Part shown: in pieces, positions 1 through 9,352 of the stretch
How the letters are laid out: every line of letters starts with the position of its first letter
Position numbering within the stretch: the first letter of the stretch is position 1
Origin: Sphingomicrobium clamense
GTDB taxonomy: Bacteria > Pseudomonadota > Alphaproteobacteria > Sphingomonadales > Sphingomonadaceae
Length of the DNA stretch: 64,000 nt
Assembly (NCBI RefSeq): GCF_019264355.1
Contig: NZ_JAHVAH010000001.1
Coordinates: 1,596,001-1,660,000, forward strand
Direction: 5' to 3'
Program-made: the position numbers and the translations under genes
Notes under the pieces: generated by a model
What the model saw: only the letters and a program-made list of their open reading frames with translations
Databases searched by the model: none
Told to the model about the DNA's origin: nothing

Positions 1-1
1 C

Positions 2-283
2 CTAATCACCCTGATCGCGATGAGCAGCGTTGTGACTGCGCCCGGGACCGCTATCGCGCAAGACTCGGAGACAGAGGAAAATCGTCCGGAGCGCGTTCGG
101 GTCGAATGTCCCGAATATCTCGCCAACGAGCCCGAGATCATCCAGGAAAAGTGCCGTGAAGCCACCGGGTTGCACGGTCAGCGCTGGTATCCTGGTGTCA
201 CGGTCCTGGTCCCCGTGGCAGCGCTCGCCGCCTCCGGCATTATACTGACCAGCCTCAAGGACGATCCACCGGTTAGCCGCTGA
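2..283 (+). CDS. Small exported protein, 5'-truncated by window edge
   Basis: The frame is open from the first bases of the window and reads through a hydrophobic stretch ending in an Ala-x-Ala-Gln type signal peptidase site (TAIAQ, DNA about 47-61). The ATG at 20 therefore probably lies inside a signal peptide and the true start is upstream of the window. The mature part is short, carries several Glu/Cys residues (two Cys at about residues 30 and 44 counted from the ATG) and ends in one hydrophobic segment (VTVLVPVAALAASGIIL), which suggests a small membrane-anchored periplasmic protein. Its stop overlaps the start of the next gene by one base (TGATG), so it belongs to the exopolysaccharide operon. 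No family was recognised. Confidence 0.6.
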   Translation, partial: LITLIAMSSVVTAPGTAIAQDSETEENRPERVRVECPEYLANEPEIIQEKCREATGLHGQRWYPGVTVLVPVAALAASGIILTSLKDDPPVSR

Positions 284-2751
284 TGCAGCAAAGGGGGGCA
301 CCGGGGGAATATCTGTCGCCTGTCCTGCTGCTCTTCGCGCTCGTTCTGGGCGGGGGCAGCACGCTGGGACTGGCCAATGACGGCTGGCTGTCCGCTATTG
401 CAATCGTGCCCGTCGCCGCATTGATTGCTGCGCACTTCACGGGCCTACGACCGCTTCAACGCGAGGCCTGGTGGTTGATCGCGCTTGTCAGCGGAGTCCT
501 TGCGCTCGCGTTCGTGCAGGCCAACTGGTCATCCTCCGGCCTGTGGTGGAGCGATACATCACGCGCTTCGGTTGCGAATGCGCTCACGCAGGCCGGCGTG
601 GCGGTCAACGGTCCCTTGTCATTGACGCCGTCCGATACGCGGATTTTCTCGCTGCGCTGGTTATTCCCGCTCGCGATGCTGTTGGCCATCGCCGGAGCCG
701 GCATAAGCGAGCGGAAGAGGACTGTTGCGCTGATCGCAATTCTCGGCGTCGTCGCGGCCGGGTTAAGCGTCGTTCAAGCGTTCGAACCCGCGTTGCTTCC
801 CTATCGATCGACGACCGGAACAGGTGCAGGCTGGTTCGCCAATTCCAATCACCACGGACTATTCCTCGCCTGCGGGACAGCGGCGTTGGTTCTGCTGCTT
901 CCACGCCGAGCGCATACGGAGCACCGATATCCCAAGACGTTCGAGCAGCTTCGGCCCTTGATGATTGGCGCGGGCGCGATCCTGTTGATGGGGATGGCCG
1001 TGCTGATGACAGGCTCGCGCGCCGCCCTGCCTCTCTTCCTTGTAGCGTTGGCGCTGGCCTTTCTTGCGCGTCCGCGAAATCGGGAACGTCCGATCGGATG
1101 GCTGCTCGCGCTGATCGCCCTTCCGGTCACGCTGATCCTGGCCTTGCTGCTGCCGCGCTACTTCGAAGCGGCCTTCGTCGGACCGGCGCTTGAAGACGAT
1201 CCGCGGTGGAATGCGTTGCCGACGATTTTGGAGGCCGCAAGCGACGCGCTCCCTTGGGGCACGGGGTTCGGCAGTTTCGAGCGCTACTATCTGACGGTCG
1301 AGCCTTTCGATTTAATCGGAGGGTCTTCGCTCAACGAGGCTCATAACGAACTCGCGCAATGGTGGTTGGAAGGCGGTGTCGCGGGCTTGGTCTTGTTGCT
1401 GGCTTTTCTTGTCCTCCTCATCACCAAAGGATGGAAACGGCTTCGCGACGGCGAAGCGGTCGACAAGAGAGCTATTCGTGTTGGCGCTATGATGTTCCTG
1501 CTGATCGCGGTGCACAGCCTGATCGATTACCCTGCGCGCACTGTAGCGATGGGATCGCTGGCCATGGCAGCCGCGACGCTCTGGATCGTGCCGCCTGTTA
1601 ATTCAGAGCGCAGAACTTCGAAGCTGTCCTTGCCAGTCATGGCGGTCACCGCGATCATCGCTGCGATCCTCGTTCCCCTCCTGCACGAACCGTTCGCGGA
1701 GCGTGGGATGGCAGAAGGTGTCGCGACGCGTGACGGCCATGTGCTTGCCCAACAGGCACTCAACGAGGCGCTCGACCCCGCCAGGACATCAACGGCCGGC
1801 GATACAGCGCGCAGGGCGCTGGTCAGTTCGCCGCTCGAAGTCAAAGCATTCGAAGCGCTGGCGCTCGTGGAGGAAGGCGCAAAGTCCGATGCATTGATCG
1901 ACGCCGGGTTGAGTCTCAGCCGACGCAGCGGGATCCTGCCCGTTCTCAAGTTCCAGCGCGCGCTCGCCGACAGCGAATTCGCCGCCGCGGCCGACGAGGC
2001 GCTCTTGCTGATGCGTCGCGGCGAGGATGACGCAAACTTCCTTCGGGCGGTGCGGCTGGCAGCGCTCGAACCCGCGTTCGCGAAGGGCTTGGGCGCCCAA
2101 CTCGATCCGGAGGCCTATTGGATCACGCCGGCCTTCGACGTCGATCCGGACGGCTATCCGATCGAAGCGGACGGCGCGAGCCGGCTCCTCCAGTCGTTAC
2201 CGCGCATGGAAGGCGGACCCCCGCCCCACCTGGTCGGATCGACACTCGAGCAACTTTCAAAGAGCGAACGGCCGGAAGAAGCGGTCAACCTCTACAGGGC
2301 ACTCTATCCCGATCGTGATCCGTTACTCGGAGCGCCTTACCCCAACGCACGCGCAATGCGTGACAATACATTGTTCGACTGGCGGATCTGGACGCCGCCG
2401 GGCATGCGCGTCTCGCACGACCTGGGAATGAGCCATATGGATCTGCGCGGCAACGGGCTGGCGGACGGGCCTTTTGCATGGCGCTATCTCGCCCTCGAAC
2501 CGGGGCACCACCGTATCGGCGTGACGATGACGTCGAGCGGGTCGCGCCTGCCAGTCATGCCTGACGTCATTTGTATCGGTGGGTCGCAAGTGGCGCGTCT
2601 CGATCACGCCGGCCGCCAGCGCTACCAACTCGACGTTCTCGTGGATGATGGATGTCCGCTCGCGGTGCTGCGTCTGTCTGCGCGAGCGCAGCCTCGTCCA
2701 TTTCGCCAAACCATCCGCGATTGGACGCACGAAAGGTTGCCACCGCGTTAA
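283..2751 (+). CDS. O-antigen ligase/Wzy-like membrane protein with large C-terminal soluble domain
   Basis: 822 residues. The first about 430 residues hold roughly ten or more hydrophobic segments and the family signature of O-antigen ligases/polymerases: a NSNHHGLF loop, MTGSRAALPLF, and the periplasmic-loop motif AHNELAQWWLEGGVAGL. Such proteins join or polymerise undecaprenol-linked glycans on the periplasmic face. A second block of about 390 residues follows, Ala/Leu/Glu-rich at first (helical, TPR-like appearance) and ending in a beta-rich part. This makes the protein about twice the usual family length. The start overlaps the upstream stop by one base. Whether it acts as polymerase or ligase cannot be decided from sequence; a second protein with the same motif lies at 8183-9352. 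Confidence 0.8.
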   Translation: MQQRGAPGEYLSPVLLLFALVLGGGSTLGLANDGWLSAIAIVPVAALIAAHFTGLRPLQREAWWLIALVSGVLALAFVQANWSSSGLWWSDTSRASVANALTQAGVAVNGPLSLTPSDTRIFSLRWLFPLAMLLAIAGAGISERKRTVALIAILGVVAAGLSVVQAFEPALLPYRSTTGTGAGWFANSNHHGLFLACGTAALVLLLPRRAHTEHRYPKTFEQLRPLMIGAGAILLMGMAVLMTGSRAALPLFLVALALAFLARPRNRERPIGWLLALIALPVTLILALLLPRYFEAAFVGPALEDDPRWNALPTILEAASDALPWGTGFGSFERYYLTVEPFDLIGGSSLNEAHNELAQWWLEGGVAGLVLLLAFLVLLITKGWKRLRDGEAVDKRAIRVGAMMFLLIAVHSLIDYPARTVAMGSLAMAAATLWIVPPVNSERRTSKLSLPVMAVTAIIAAILVPLLHEPFAERGMAEGVATRDGHVLAQQALNEALDPARTSTAGDTARRALVSSPLEVKAFEALALVEEGAKSDALIDAGLSLSRRSGILPVLKFQRALADSEFAAAADEALLLMRRGEDDANFLRAVRLAALEPAFAKGLGAQLDPEAYWITPAFDVDPDGYPIEADGASRLLQSLPRMEGGPPPHLVGSTLEQLSKSERPEEAVNLYRALYPDRDPLLGAPYPNARAMRDNTLFDWRIWTPPGMRVSHDLGMSHMDLRGNGLADGPFAWRYLALEPGHHRIGVTMTSSGSRLPVMPDVICIGGSQVARLDHAGRQRYQLDVLVDDGCPLAVLRLSARAQPRPFRQTIRDWTHERLPPR

Positions 2752-2755
2752 CCAT
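2748..2755 (+). promoter_or_regulatory. Possible CtrA half-site upstream of the export operon
   Basis: TTAACCAT overlaps the stop codon of the preceding gene and opens the 113-bp gap before the export lipoprotein gene. It matches the known CtrA half-motif exactly, but no full TTAA-N7-TTAA site is present. A short inverted repeat (TGACTT 2788-2793, AAGTCA 2805-2810) follows in the same gap. Confidence 0.25.
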
Positions 2756-2864
2756 ATTTTTGCAAACTTAATCTATTGAAATCACAGTGACTTCCTGACA
2801 CGTTAAGTCAGAAGGCACATGCAGCGAGCTCGGGAAGGCTGCAGCATGCGACCGGGAGGGAAAT

Positions 2865-3566
2865 TTGCGTAAATTCGTCATCATCTGCGGTACGGCACTC
2901 GCCGTAGCTGGCTGTGCGTCCAGCGGAGGGCTGGACGCCAACTCCACCGCAGTCGAGGTGCGCGGCGAGTTGCCCACTCCAGACCAAGCCGCCCAGGCTA
3001 TCGACATGAGCGAATATCGCATCGGACCAACGGACAAGATCCGGGTCTCCGTCTTCGGCGCCGAAGAGCTCGACCGCGAAGGACTGGTCGATGCGGGTGG
3101 CCAGTTCCAGATGCCGCTGATCGGCGCGGTCGCCGCGGGCGGAACGACCCCCTCCGACCTGAGCGCCAAGATCGCCGACATGCTGCGCGGGCGCTACATC
3201 AAGGACCCGCAGGTCTCGGTCAACGTCATTGAAGCCCGCGCTCATTCGATCACCGTCGACGGTGCGGTCACCCAGCCCGGTATCTATCCCGTGGTCGGGA
3301 AGATGACACTGCAACAGGCGATCGCGACCGCGCGCGGCGCGAGCGATCTCGCCGATACCGATCGCGTCGTTGTCTTCCGGACGATCGACGGCACGAAGAT
3401 GGCGGCGATGTTCGACCTCGACGCCATTCGCGAAGGCCGCGTCGCCGACCCGCAAGTCTATGGCAACGATATCGTCGTGGTCGGTGAAAGCGGAACACGC
3501 CGGTTCCTCAAAGATACGCAATCGCTGACCGCGCCAGTCCTCTCGCGCTTCATTCCGGTCTTCTAA
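2865..3566 (+). CDS. Polysaccharide export outer-membrane lipoprotein (Wza/GumB-like)
   Basis: 233 residues. The start is TTG at 2865, preceded by GGGAGG at 2854-2859. The N-terminus is a lipoprotein signal with lipobox LAVAGC (Cys17). A Poly_export domain (about residues 45-125, including EYRIGPTDKIRVSVFG) is followed by an SLBB-type domain (about 125-210, HSITVDGAVTQPGIYPVVG). The length fits the short GumB-like subgroup, without the C-terminal helix domain of E. coli Wza. It should form the outer-membrane exit pore for exopolysaccharide together with the Wzz/BY-kinase encoded nine bases downstream. Confidence 0.9.
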   Translation: MRKFVIICGTALAVAGCASSGGLDANSTAVEVRGELPTPDQAAQAIDMSEYRIGPTDKIRVSVFGAEELDREGLVDAGGQFQMPLIGAVAAGGTTPSDLSAKIADMLRGRYIKDPQVSVNVIEARAHSITVDGAVTQPGIYPVVGKMTLQQAIATARGASDLADTDRVVVFRTIDGTKMAAMFDLDAIREGRVADPQVYGNDIVVVGESGTRRFLKDTQSLTAPVLSRFIPVF

Positions 3567-3575
3567 GGCGGCGTC

Positions 3576-5789
3576 ATGAACAAGCTTCCAACGCCTTTCG
3601 ATAACGGAAACTCGCCTTCGCTGCCCGACAAGGGCGGCGCGTTCCAGTACGATACCCTCGGTCAGATCGACGAAGGCCAGTCCCTTCTGTTGCGCTACTG
3701 GGACATGGTGCTGCGCTGGCGTTACGTCATCGCCGCCATCGTCGCAGGGTTCCTCTTCCTCGGCCTCGCGGTGAGCCTTGCGTCGGAAAAGCTCTATACC
3801 GCCACTGCCCGCATTCAGGTCGATCGAAATGCCGCCAAGGTTGTCGACGTCGAAGGCCTCGATGACGACGCGCGGTTCAACAGCGAATTCTATCAGACTC
3901 AATATGAGCTGCTGCGTAGTCGGACATTGGCAGAGCGCGTCGCGGACGACCTGGCGCTGGCCGACGACGACATGTTCCTGGCTGGCGAAGAAGCTTCCGA
4001 TGCACTCGCTCCGATGAGCGACGAAGAGCGTCATGCGCTGGCGACCGACATCGTCCGGTCGATGACCCGCGTGTCGCCGGTCGAAGGCTCGAGCATCGTC
4101 GACATCCGGGTCACTTCCGACGATCCTCAAATGGCTGCGGCGATCGCCAACGCGACGGCCGACCAATTCATCGACCTCAATTTTTCGCGCCGCTTTGACA
4201 ATGCCGCCCAGGCCAGCCTCTTTCTCAAGGAGCAGCTCGATGACACGCGCGCCAAGCTCGAAGAAAGCGAACGGCAGGCGGCCGACCTCGCCAAGCGCGA
4301 GCGGCTCGTCACGACGACGGGTGCGGTCTCGGCGGACTCCGTGCCGCAGCAGTCGGTCGCATCGGCGCGCCTTGCACGACTGACCGACCGCCTCGCGGAG
4401 GCGACAGTGACCAGGGTGACCGCCGAAGCGGATTATCGCGCCGACATCGGCGGCAGCGCCGCTGCCAGCGCGCTCAATAACACTGCTCTGAATGAACTGC
4501 GCCGCCAGCGCGCCGAGAAAACGGCCGAATTAGCGAAGCTGGAGAGCGATTTCGGGCCCGAATATCCCAAGGTGGTGGCGTTGACTGCCGAGATATCGAC
4601 CCTCGACGAGCAGATCGACAATGAGCAAAGCCGCGTCGGTCGTTCGGTAGCCCGCGACCTCGAAGACCGCTATCGTCGGGCGCTAGCGGCCGAAAACCAG
4701 CTGCGTGCCCAGGTGCGCGCTGCAGAGGAAGGCGTGCTCGATACGCAGCAGCGTTCGATCGCGCTCCAGATCGTACAGCGCGACGTCGAGACCAACCGCG
4801 CGCTCTATGAAGCGCTTCTCCAGCGCTACAAGGAGGTTGGCGTCGCCGGTGGTGTCGGGCTTAACAATGTCATGCTCGTCGATGGCGCACGCGTGCCAAA
4901 ATACCCGTCTTCGCCGAACACGCCCCTGAACCTGCTGATCGCTTTGATGCTCGGTCTTTCCACCGCGGCTGCTGCGGTCATCGTACTCGATCAATTCTCC
5001 CGCTCCCGTCTTGAACCGAGTACTTTGCCCGCTCGTCTTGGCGTTCCGCTACTGGGTGCGACCCCGCTGGTGGGGCCTGAGCTGATCGAGCAGCGGAGCG
5101 GCAAATCGCAGCGCAAGGATTTGGGCGAGGCCTATTTCTCGGCGATGGCCGCGCTCCAGTTCAGCACCGATCAAGGCACGCCCGCCTCGATCTTGGTCAC
5201 CTCGACGCAAAAAGGCGAAGGCAAATCGACCACCGCGATGGCGCTCGCCCGCGACCTCGCCAGTCTCGATCGCAAGGTACTCTTGATCGACGCAGACATG
5301 CGCGCGCCTTCACTGCACTCGCTCCTCGGTAAGCCGATCGACGCGGGCCTAAGCGACATTCTCGCCGGGCGGACGAAGATGAAGGATTTCGGCAAGCTCA
5401 CCATCCAGGACAGCGCCAGCGGCCTGGCCGTCATGTTGTCGGGTACGCGCCCGCCCAATCCCGCCGAACTGATCGCCAGCCCGCGGATGGCCGAACTGGT
5501 CCAGGCGGCGCTCGCGAAATACGACCATGTCGTCATCGACGGCCCGCCGGTCCTTGGCCTCGCCGATGCGCCGCTTCTTTCGCGCTCGGTCGACGGCACG
5601 GTATTTGTCGTCGAAAGCGATCACACGAGCGCTGCTCGAGCCCAGTCTGCGCTCAACCGCCTCATGGGCGTCAATGCGCGCATTATCGGCGCGATCGTGA
5701 CCAAGTATAACGAGCGCACGGGCCGGTACGGCTATGGCTACGGTTATGGTTACGGCAAGGATGCGGGTGACTTCCGCTATGGCGAGTGA
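3576..5789 (+). CDS. Polysaccharide co-polymerase fused to BY-kinase (GumC/Wzc/ExoP type)
   Basis: 737 residues. An N-terminal Wzz domain has a first membrane segment at about 48-66, a long coiled-coil periplasmic part (about 190-420) and a second membrane segment at about 450-470. The cytosolic tyrosine-kinase domain carries Walker A (TSTQKGEGKST, about 541-551), Walker A' (LLIDADMRAP) and Walker B (VVIDGPPVLG). The C-terminus is a tyrosine cluster made of repeated Tyr-Gly pairs (DNA 5725-5757), the autophosphorylation tail of this family. Cycles of tail phosphorylation are known to control chain length and export in homologues. The gene lies directly downstream of the export lipoprotein gene. 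Confidence 0.92.
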   Translation: MNKLPTPFDNGNSPSLPDKGGAFQYDTLGQIDEGQSLLLRYWDMVLRWRYVIAAIVAGFLFLGLAVSLASEKLYTATARIQVDRNAAKVVDVEGLDDDARFNSEFYQTQYELLRSRTLAERVADDLALADDDMFLAGEEASDALAPMSDEERHALATDIVRSMTRVSPVEGSSIVDIRVTSDDPQMAAAIANATADQFIDLNFSRRFDNAAQASLFLKEQLDDTRAKLEESERQAADLAKRERLVTTTGAVSADSVPQQSVASARLARLTDRLAEATVTRVTAEADYRADIGGSAAASALNNTALNELRRQRAEKTAELAKLESDFGPEYPKVVALTAEISTLDEQIDNEQSRVGRSVARDLEDRYRRALAAENQLRAQVRAAEEGVLDTQQRSIALQIVQRDVETNRALYEALLQRYKEVGVAGGVGLNNVMLVDGARVPKYPSSPNTPLNLLIALMLGLSTAAAAVIVLDQFSRSRLEPSTLPARLGVPLLGATPLVGPELIEQRSGKSQRKDLGEAYFSAMAALQFSTDQGTPASILVTSTQKGEGKSTTAMALARDLASLDRKVLLIDADMRAPSLHSLLGKPIDAGLSDILAGRTKMKDFGKLTIQDSASGLAVMLSGTRPPNPAELIASPRMAELVQAALAKYDHVVIDGPPVLGLADAPLLSRSVDGTVFVVESDHTSAARAQSALNRLMGVNARIIGAIVTKYNERTGRYGYGYGYGYGKDAGDFRYGE

Positions 5790-7071
5790 ACCTGTCCTCG
5801 GCATGACGAACGTTGCCTTGCGCCGGGTCGAGGGACGCAGTTTTCTCGAGACACGCAGTTTTGAACTGGGGACCTCTCTCCTCTTCGCGATCGTGTTCCC
5901 ACTGCTCATCATGTTTATCGAGGGGCCGCACCTCTCCCTCTTTTTCTCGGCGCTTTCCAACGTCGGGGCCGTGCTGCTCGCGACTTATGCACGGTCGTCT
6001 CTGGCGTCCTTCCCCGGACTATCGGCCGGCCGCGCGATTCTCCCGACCATATTGGGGTCGCATTTCGCGATGCTGTTTGCGGTGCTCATGTTGCGCCTGC
6101 CCTACTCTCGCTCGGCACTGCTGCTGGGCCTTGTCGCGCATCTCGTGGTTGTCGCCATTCGTTTTCGCGCGACCATGCGGCAGCGCCAGACGATCGGTGT
6201 CCTGCCGGTCGGCGAAAGCAAGAGCCTGCCCTACGATCAGCGCATTCATTGGAGTCCAATGACGGTGCCGTCGATGGAGGAAGCGCGACGTCACGGCGCG
6301 CTGGTCGCCGACCTTTCGGGCGATGTTTCGCCTCAGTGGGAGCGCTTCATGACCGAAGCGGCGCTGGAAGGGATCATCATCTACCAGGCCAAGGAACTGG
6401 CCGAATCGCTGACCGGCAGGGTCGAGCCTGAACGTTTGAGCGAAAACGGGTTTTCAGCGCTGATGCCGACGCGGGCCTGGTTTCACATCAAGGGTTTGGC
6501 CGACCGGCTGGTTGCACTGGTTGCTCTTCCGATCCTCGCCATCCCGATGCTGGTCGTCGCGTTCCTCGTGCGCCGCGACAGTCCCGGCCCAGCGCTCTTC
6601 CGGCAGCAGCGTGCCGGCCACGCTGGGGTGCCATTCACCGCCTATAAGTTTCGCACCATGCGCGTCGACGAATGTGACGGGAATAGCTCAGTCATCAAGG
6701 CCCAGACGATCGACGACGACGAACGTATTACACGGTTAGGTCGCTCTCTCCGCCGGATGCGGATCGACGAATTGCCGCAGCTCATCAATGTGCTGAAGGG
6801 CGAGATGAGCTTGATCGGGCCGCGGCCCGAGCCGAAAGTTCTTACCGACTGGTATGAGCAGGAGCTGCCCTTTTATAGGCTGCGTCATGTCGTGAAGCCG
6901 GGAATCAGTGGCTGGGCGCAGGTCAATCAGGGGCACGTGAACGGGATCGATCAGGCGCAGGTCAAGCTTCACTACGACTTTTACTACATCAAATATTTTT
7001 CGCCCTGGCTCGACCTCATCATTCTGTTCAGGACGATTTCAACGATGCTGGGCCGGAAGGGCGCGCGTTAA
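5779..7071 (+). CDS. Undecaprenyl-phosphate sugar-1-phosphate transferase (initiating sugar transferase)
   Basis: About 430 residues. The N-terminal half has several hydrophobic segments and a degenerate CoA-binding-like region. The C-terminal about 200 residues are a bacterial sugar-transferase domain: membrane re-entrant segment, DSPGPALFRQQRAG, YKFRTMR, the basic RSLRRMRIDELPQL block, GEMSLIGPRPE and KPGISGWAQVNQG. This enzyme family transfers the first hexose-1-phosphate to undecaprenyl phosphate. The chosen start (ATG 5779, MASEP) overlaps the kinase gene by 11 bp and has GGGTGA just upstream. ATG 5803 is an alternative. The end is convergent, overlapping the stop of the minus-strand glycosyltransferase. 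Confidence 0.88.
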   Translation: MASEPVLGMTNVALRRVEGRSFLETRSFELGTSLLFAIVFPLLIMFIEGPHLSLFFSALSNVGAVLLATYARSSLASFPGLSAGRAILPTILGSHFAMLFAVLMLRLPYSRSALLLGLVAHLVVVAIRFRATMRQRQTIGVLPVGESKSLPYDQRIHWSPMTVPSMEEARRHGALVADLSGDVSPQWERFMTEAALEGIIIYQAKELAESLTGRVEPERLSENGFSALMPTRAWFHIKGLADRLVALVALPILAIPMLVVAFLVRRDSPGPALFRQQRAGHAGVPFTAYKFRTMRVDECDGNSSVIKAQTIDDDERITRLGRSLRRMRIDELPQLINVLKGEMSLIGPRPEPKVLTDWYEQELPFYRLRHVVKPGISGWAQVNQGHVNGIDQAQVKLHYDFYYIKYFSPWLDLIILFRTISTMLGRKGAR

Positions 7072-8186
7072 AGTCCCATCGCGTCGAGCAATTGCGCATT
7101 GATGCGCTCGACCGAGAAACGCTCGCGCACCAGCTGCAACGAGCTCTCACCCATTTCGCGAGCGCGGTCGGGATCCTTAATCATCTCGGTTATGGCCGCC
7201 GCGAGCGCTTCGGCACCGCCTACGGGCACAAGCAAGCCATTGCCGCCGTGCTCGACCGTACGACGGCATCCTGGTGCGTCGGTGGTGATGATCGCCCGCC
7301 CCGTCGCCATCGCTTCCATCGTGCTGCGCGGGAGCCCTTCGCGGTGGCTCGGCAGAACGAAGACATGGGACTTGGTGAGTTCGGACCTCACGTCGTCGAG
7401 CTTTCCGCGATATTCGACCACCCCCTCCGCTACCCAACCTTCGAATTCCACGCGGTCGATGGCGTCCGGATTCTCGTCGAGTGGCCCGACGATGGTGAGC
7501 CGCGTCTCCGGATGCTCCTGACGGACACGGCGCATCGCCTCGATCAATTCGGGTAGGCCTTTCGATTTGAGCAGGCGCCCGACGAACAGGAAACGGATCG
7601 GCCCATCGGGCCAAGGTGCGGGTGTGAAATGATCGAGATCGATTCCCGAACCGTCGATGACCGACGCTTTGCGCGCATTTGCGATGAGATCGCGCGACAG
7701 GAAAAGGTCGCGGTCGTCTTCATTCTCGAAGAAGACCGTGTCGGCCTGTCGTAACGACCTGCGATAAAGATTCTCGACGATCCGGGCGATGATGGCGCGT
7801 TTGCCGGTGCGCGGACCGGTGAAGGCGTAGCCGAGGCCGGTGATATGCGCGAAACGGCGCGGGACGCCGGCATTGGCGGCTGCCATCGTGCCGTAAATGA
7901 CCGGCTTGATGGTCATGGCATAGGTTACGTCGGGGTAGTGGTCGCGCATGAGTGCGGTGATATCCTGGAGCGTGCGCCACTCGCGTAGTGGGTTGAGCCC
8001 GGTTCGCGACAGCGAGAATTGCGCGCATTTCACGCCGTTACCGGCCAAAATCCCTGCGGCTTGGTGCGCCTCAAGGTCTGGCGCTGCGGCGACGACTTCA
8101 TGGCCTCGCTCCACCATTGCGGTGAGAAGGTGAAGGCGCGCACCCGCCAACTCGTCGGGAATATTGGCGAGGACCAGGATCTTCAT
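7068..8186 (-). CDS. Glycosyltransferase family 4
   Basis: About 372 residues from ATG 8186 (MKILVLANIPDELAG). N-terminal GT-B domain with a GxxxH-like acceptor side (AGARLHLL). The C-terminal donor domain contains IRFLFVGRLLKSKGLPELIEA, FVLPSHREGLPRSTMEAMATG and the EX7E-type segment EGLPRSTMEA, typical of retaining GT4 enzymes that use nucleotide sugars. The start overlaps the stop of the upstream polymerase-like gene as ATGA, so translation is probably coupled. An upstream in-frame ATG (13 codons earlier) lies inside that gene and is less likely. It presumably adds one sugar of the exopolysaccharide repeat. Confidence 0.88.
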   Translation of the reverse strand: MKILVLANIPDELAGARLHLLTAMVERGHEVVAAAPDLEAHQAAGILAGNGVKCAQFSLSRTGLNPLREWRTLQDITALMRDHYPDVTYAMTIKPVIYGTMAAANAGVPRRFAHITGLGYAFTGPRTGKRAIIARIVENLYRRSLRQADTVFFENEDDRDLFLSRDLIANARKASVIDGSGIDLDHFTPAPWPDGPIRFLFVGRLLKSKGLPELIEAMRRVRQEHPETRLTIVGPLDENPDAIDRVEFEGWVAEGVVEYRGKLDDVRSELTKSHVFVLPSHREGLPRSTMEAMATGRAIITTDAPGCRRTVEHGGNGLLVPVGGAEALAAAITEMIKDPDRAREMGESSLQLVRERFSVERINAQLLDAMGL

Positions 8187-9352
8187 CGGACTGTCTTTCG
8201 TGAAGTCGCGAGCAGGACCATGCAAAGATAGAGGCCCGACCAGAAGACCGCGTGGCGCCCGAAGAAGAGGAAAGTCGACAAGATGGCGAGGATCGCGAGC
8301 ATGCCTAGCCCGGCAAACTCACGCTCGCGCAGCAGTGCCAGACCGAGCCGGAAAAAGAGCGCGACCAGCACCACCAGGCCGACAATTCCGAACTGGGCCG
8401 CCCAGTCGATATAGAGATTGTGCGCTTCAAACGCGCCGAAAGGCGCAACCTGGCCTGAGAAATGGCCCGGCCCGTGGCCTGTAAACGGGCTTGCAATCCA
8501 CGCCTCCACCCCGTGGGTCCAGACGCGCGTGCGAAGATCGCCCTGCCCAGTCTTTGCGTAAAGCGCATCGAATTGGCTGTAGAGGCCCCAGAAAATGGAG
8601 GCGAGACCCAGCGCCACTAAGACGCCCACGACCAGCGCGGCGCCTGGCCTCGGATTGCTCTGCCGATCAAAGCTAGTCTGGGCGATCGCAGCGAGCAACG
8701 CGAAACCAGCGGCAACAAGGAAGCTGTCGCTATCGGTCGCACGTCCCATGACTAGCATCAGCGCGATAAGCGGCAGCACCGCCTTCCAAGACCATTCGAG
8801 TCGATACCAAGCTATGAATAAAGCCATTAGCGCGACCGATATGACCAATGCGGCCTGGTTGGGATCGTTCGCCAAACCGAGGAATCTGTGGCCGAACTCC
8901 TGCAACTCGAGGCCGGCCACGCGCTCGCCAAACAATTGGAGCGTGAGGAAGGCCGCACCGAAGATGAGCCCGGTCCAGACCGCCATAGCGCCAAGCGCCT
9001 GGATGAAGAACCTATTGCCCCACGCGGCCTGTACAATTGGTGGAAACGTTAGCGCTAGCGCTAGAGCAAGCCATTGGCGTAGCCAGCCTTCGTAGGTCGT
9101 TCCTTGCCACTGGCTGGCCGCCAGGCCCACCCAACTCCAAACAAGCACCACCAAAACCAGCGCGCGATAGGTTTTCTGAAGCGGCAGGAGTGAAGGCGAT
9201 GAGGTTTTCGTCGCAACGCGAACGAAAGCGACCAACCAAGTCACACCCAATAGGAGCTCGCCCGGACCGACAGCGCCGAAGCGAAGCTGGGTCGATACTC
9301 CAAGACATAGCGCAAGTCCTACCGCCCATGGCCCGACGCCCTGCAAGGTCAT
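8183..9352 (-). CDS. O-antigen ligase/Wzy-like polymerase
   Basis: About 389 residues from ATG 9352 (MTLQGVGPWAVG). It is a polytopic membrane protein with about ten hydrophobic segments. The O-antigen ligase signature loop is visible near the C-terminus: FTGHGPGHFSGQ followed by EAHNLYIDWAAQFGIVGL. The chosen start gives an ATGA overlap with the flippase-like gene, and the stop gives another ATGA overlap with the glycosyltransferase, so flippase, polymerase and transferase form one coupled operon. A longer reading frame upstream overlaps the flippase gene by about 105 codons and is not credible. Likely the Wzy polymerase of the locus, with the 822-residue protein as alternative or ligase. 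Confidence 0.82.
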   Translation of the reverse strand: MTLQGVGPWAVGLALCLGVSTQLRFGAVGPGELLLGVTWLVAFVRVATKTSSPSLLPLQKTYRALVLVVLVWSWVGLAASQWQGTTYEGWLRQWLALALALTFPPIVQAAWGNRFFIQALGAMAVWTGLIFGAAFLTLQLFGERVAGLELQEFGHRFLGLANDPNQAALVISVALMALFIAWYRLEWSWKAVLPLIALMLVMGRATDSDSFLVAAGFALLAAIAQTSFDRQSNPRPGAALVVGVLVALGLASIFWGLYSQFDALYAKTGQGDLRTRVWTHGVEAWIASPFTGHGPGHFSGQVAPFGAFEAHNLYIDWAAQFGIVGLVVLVALFFRLGLALLREREFAGLGMLAILAILSTFLFFGRHAVFWSGLYLCMVLLATSRKTVR

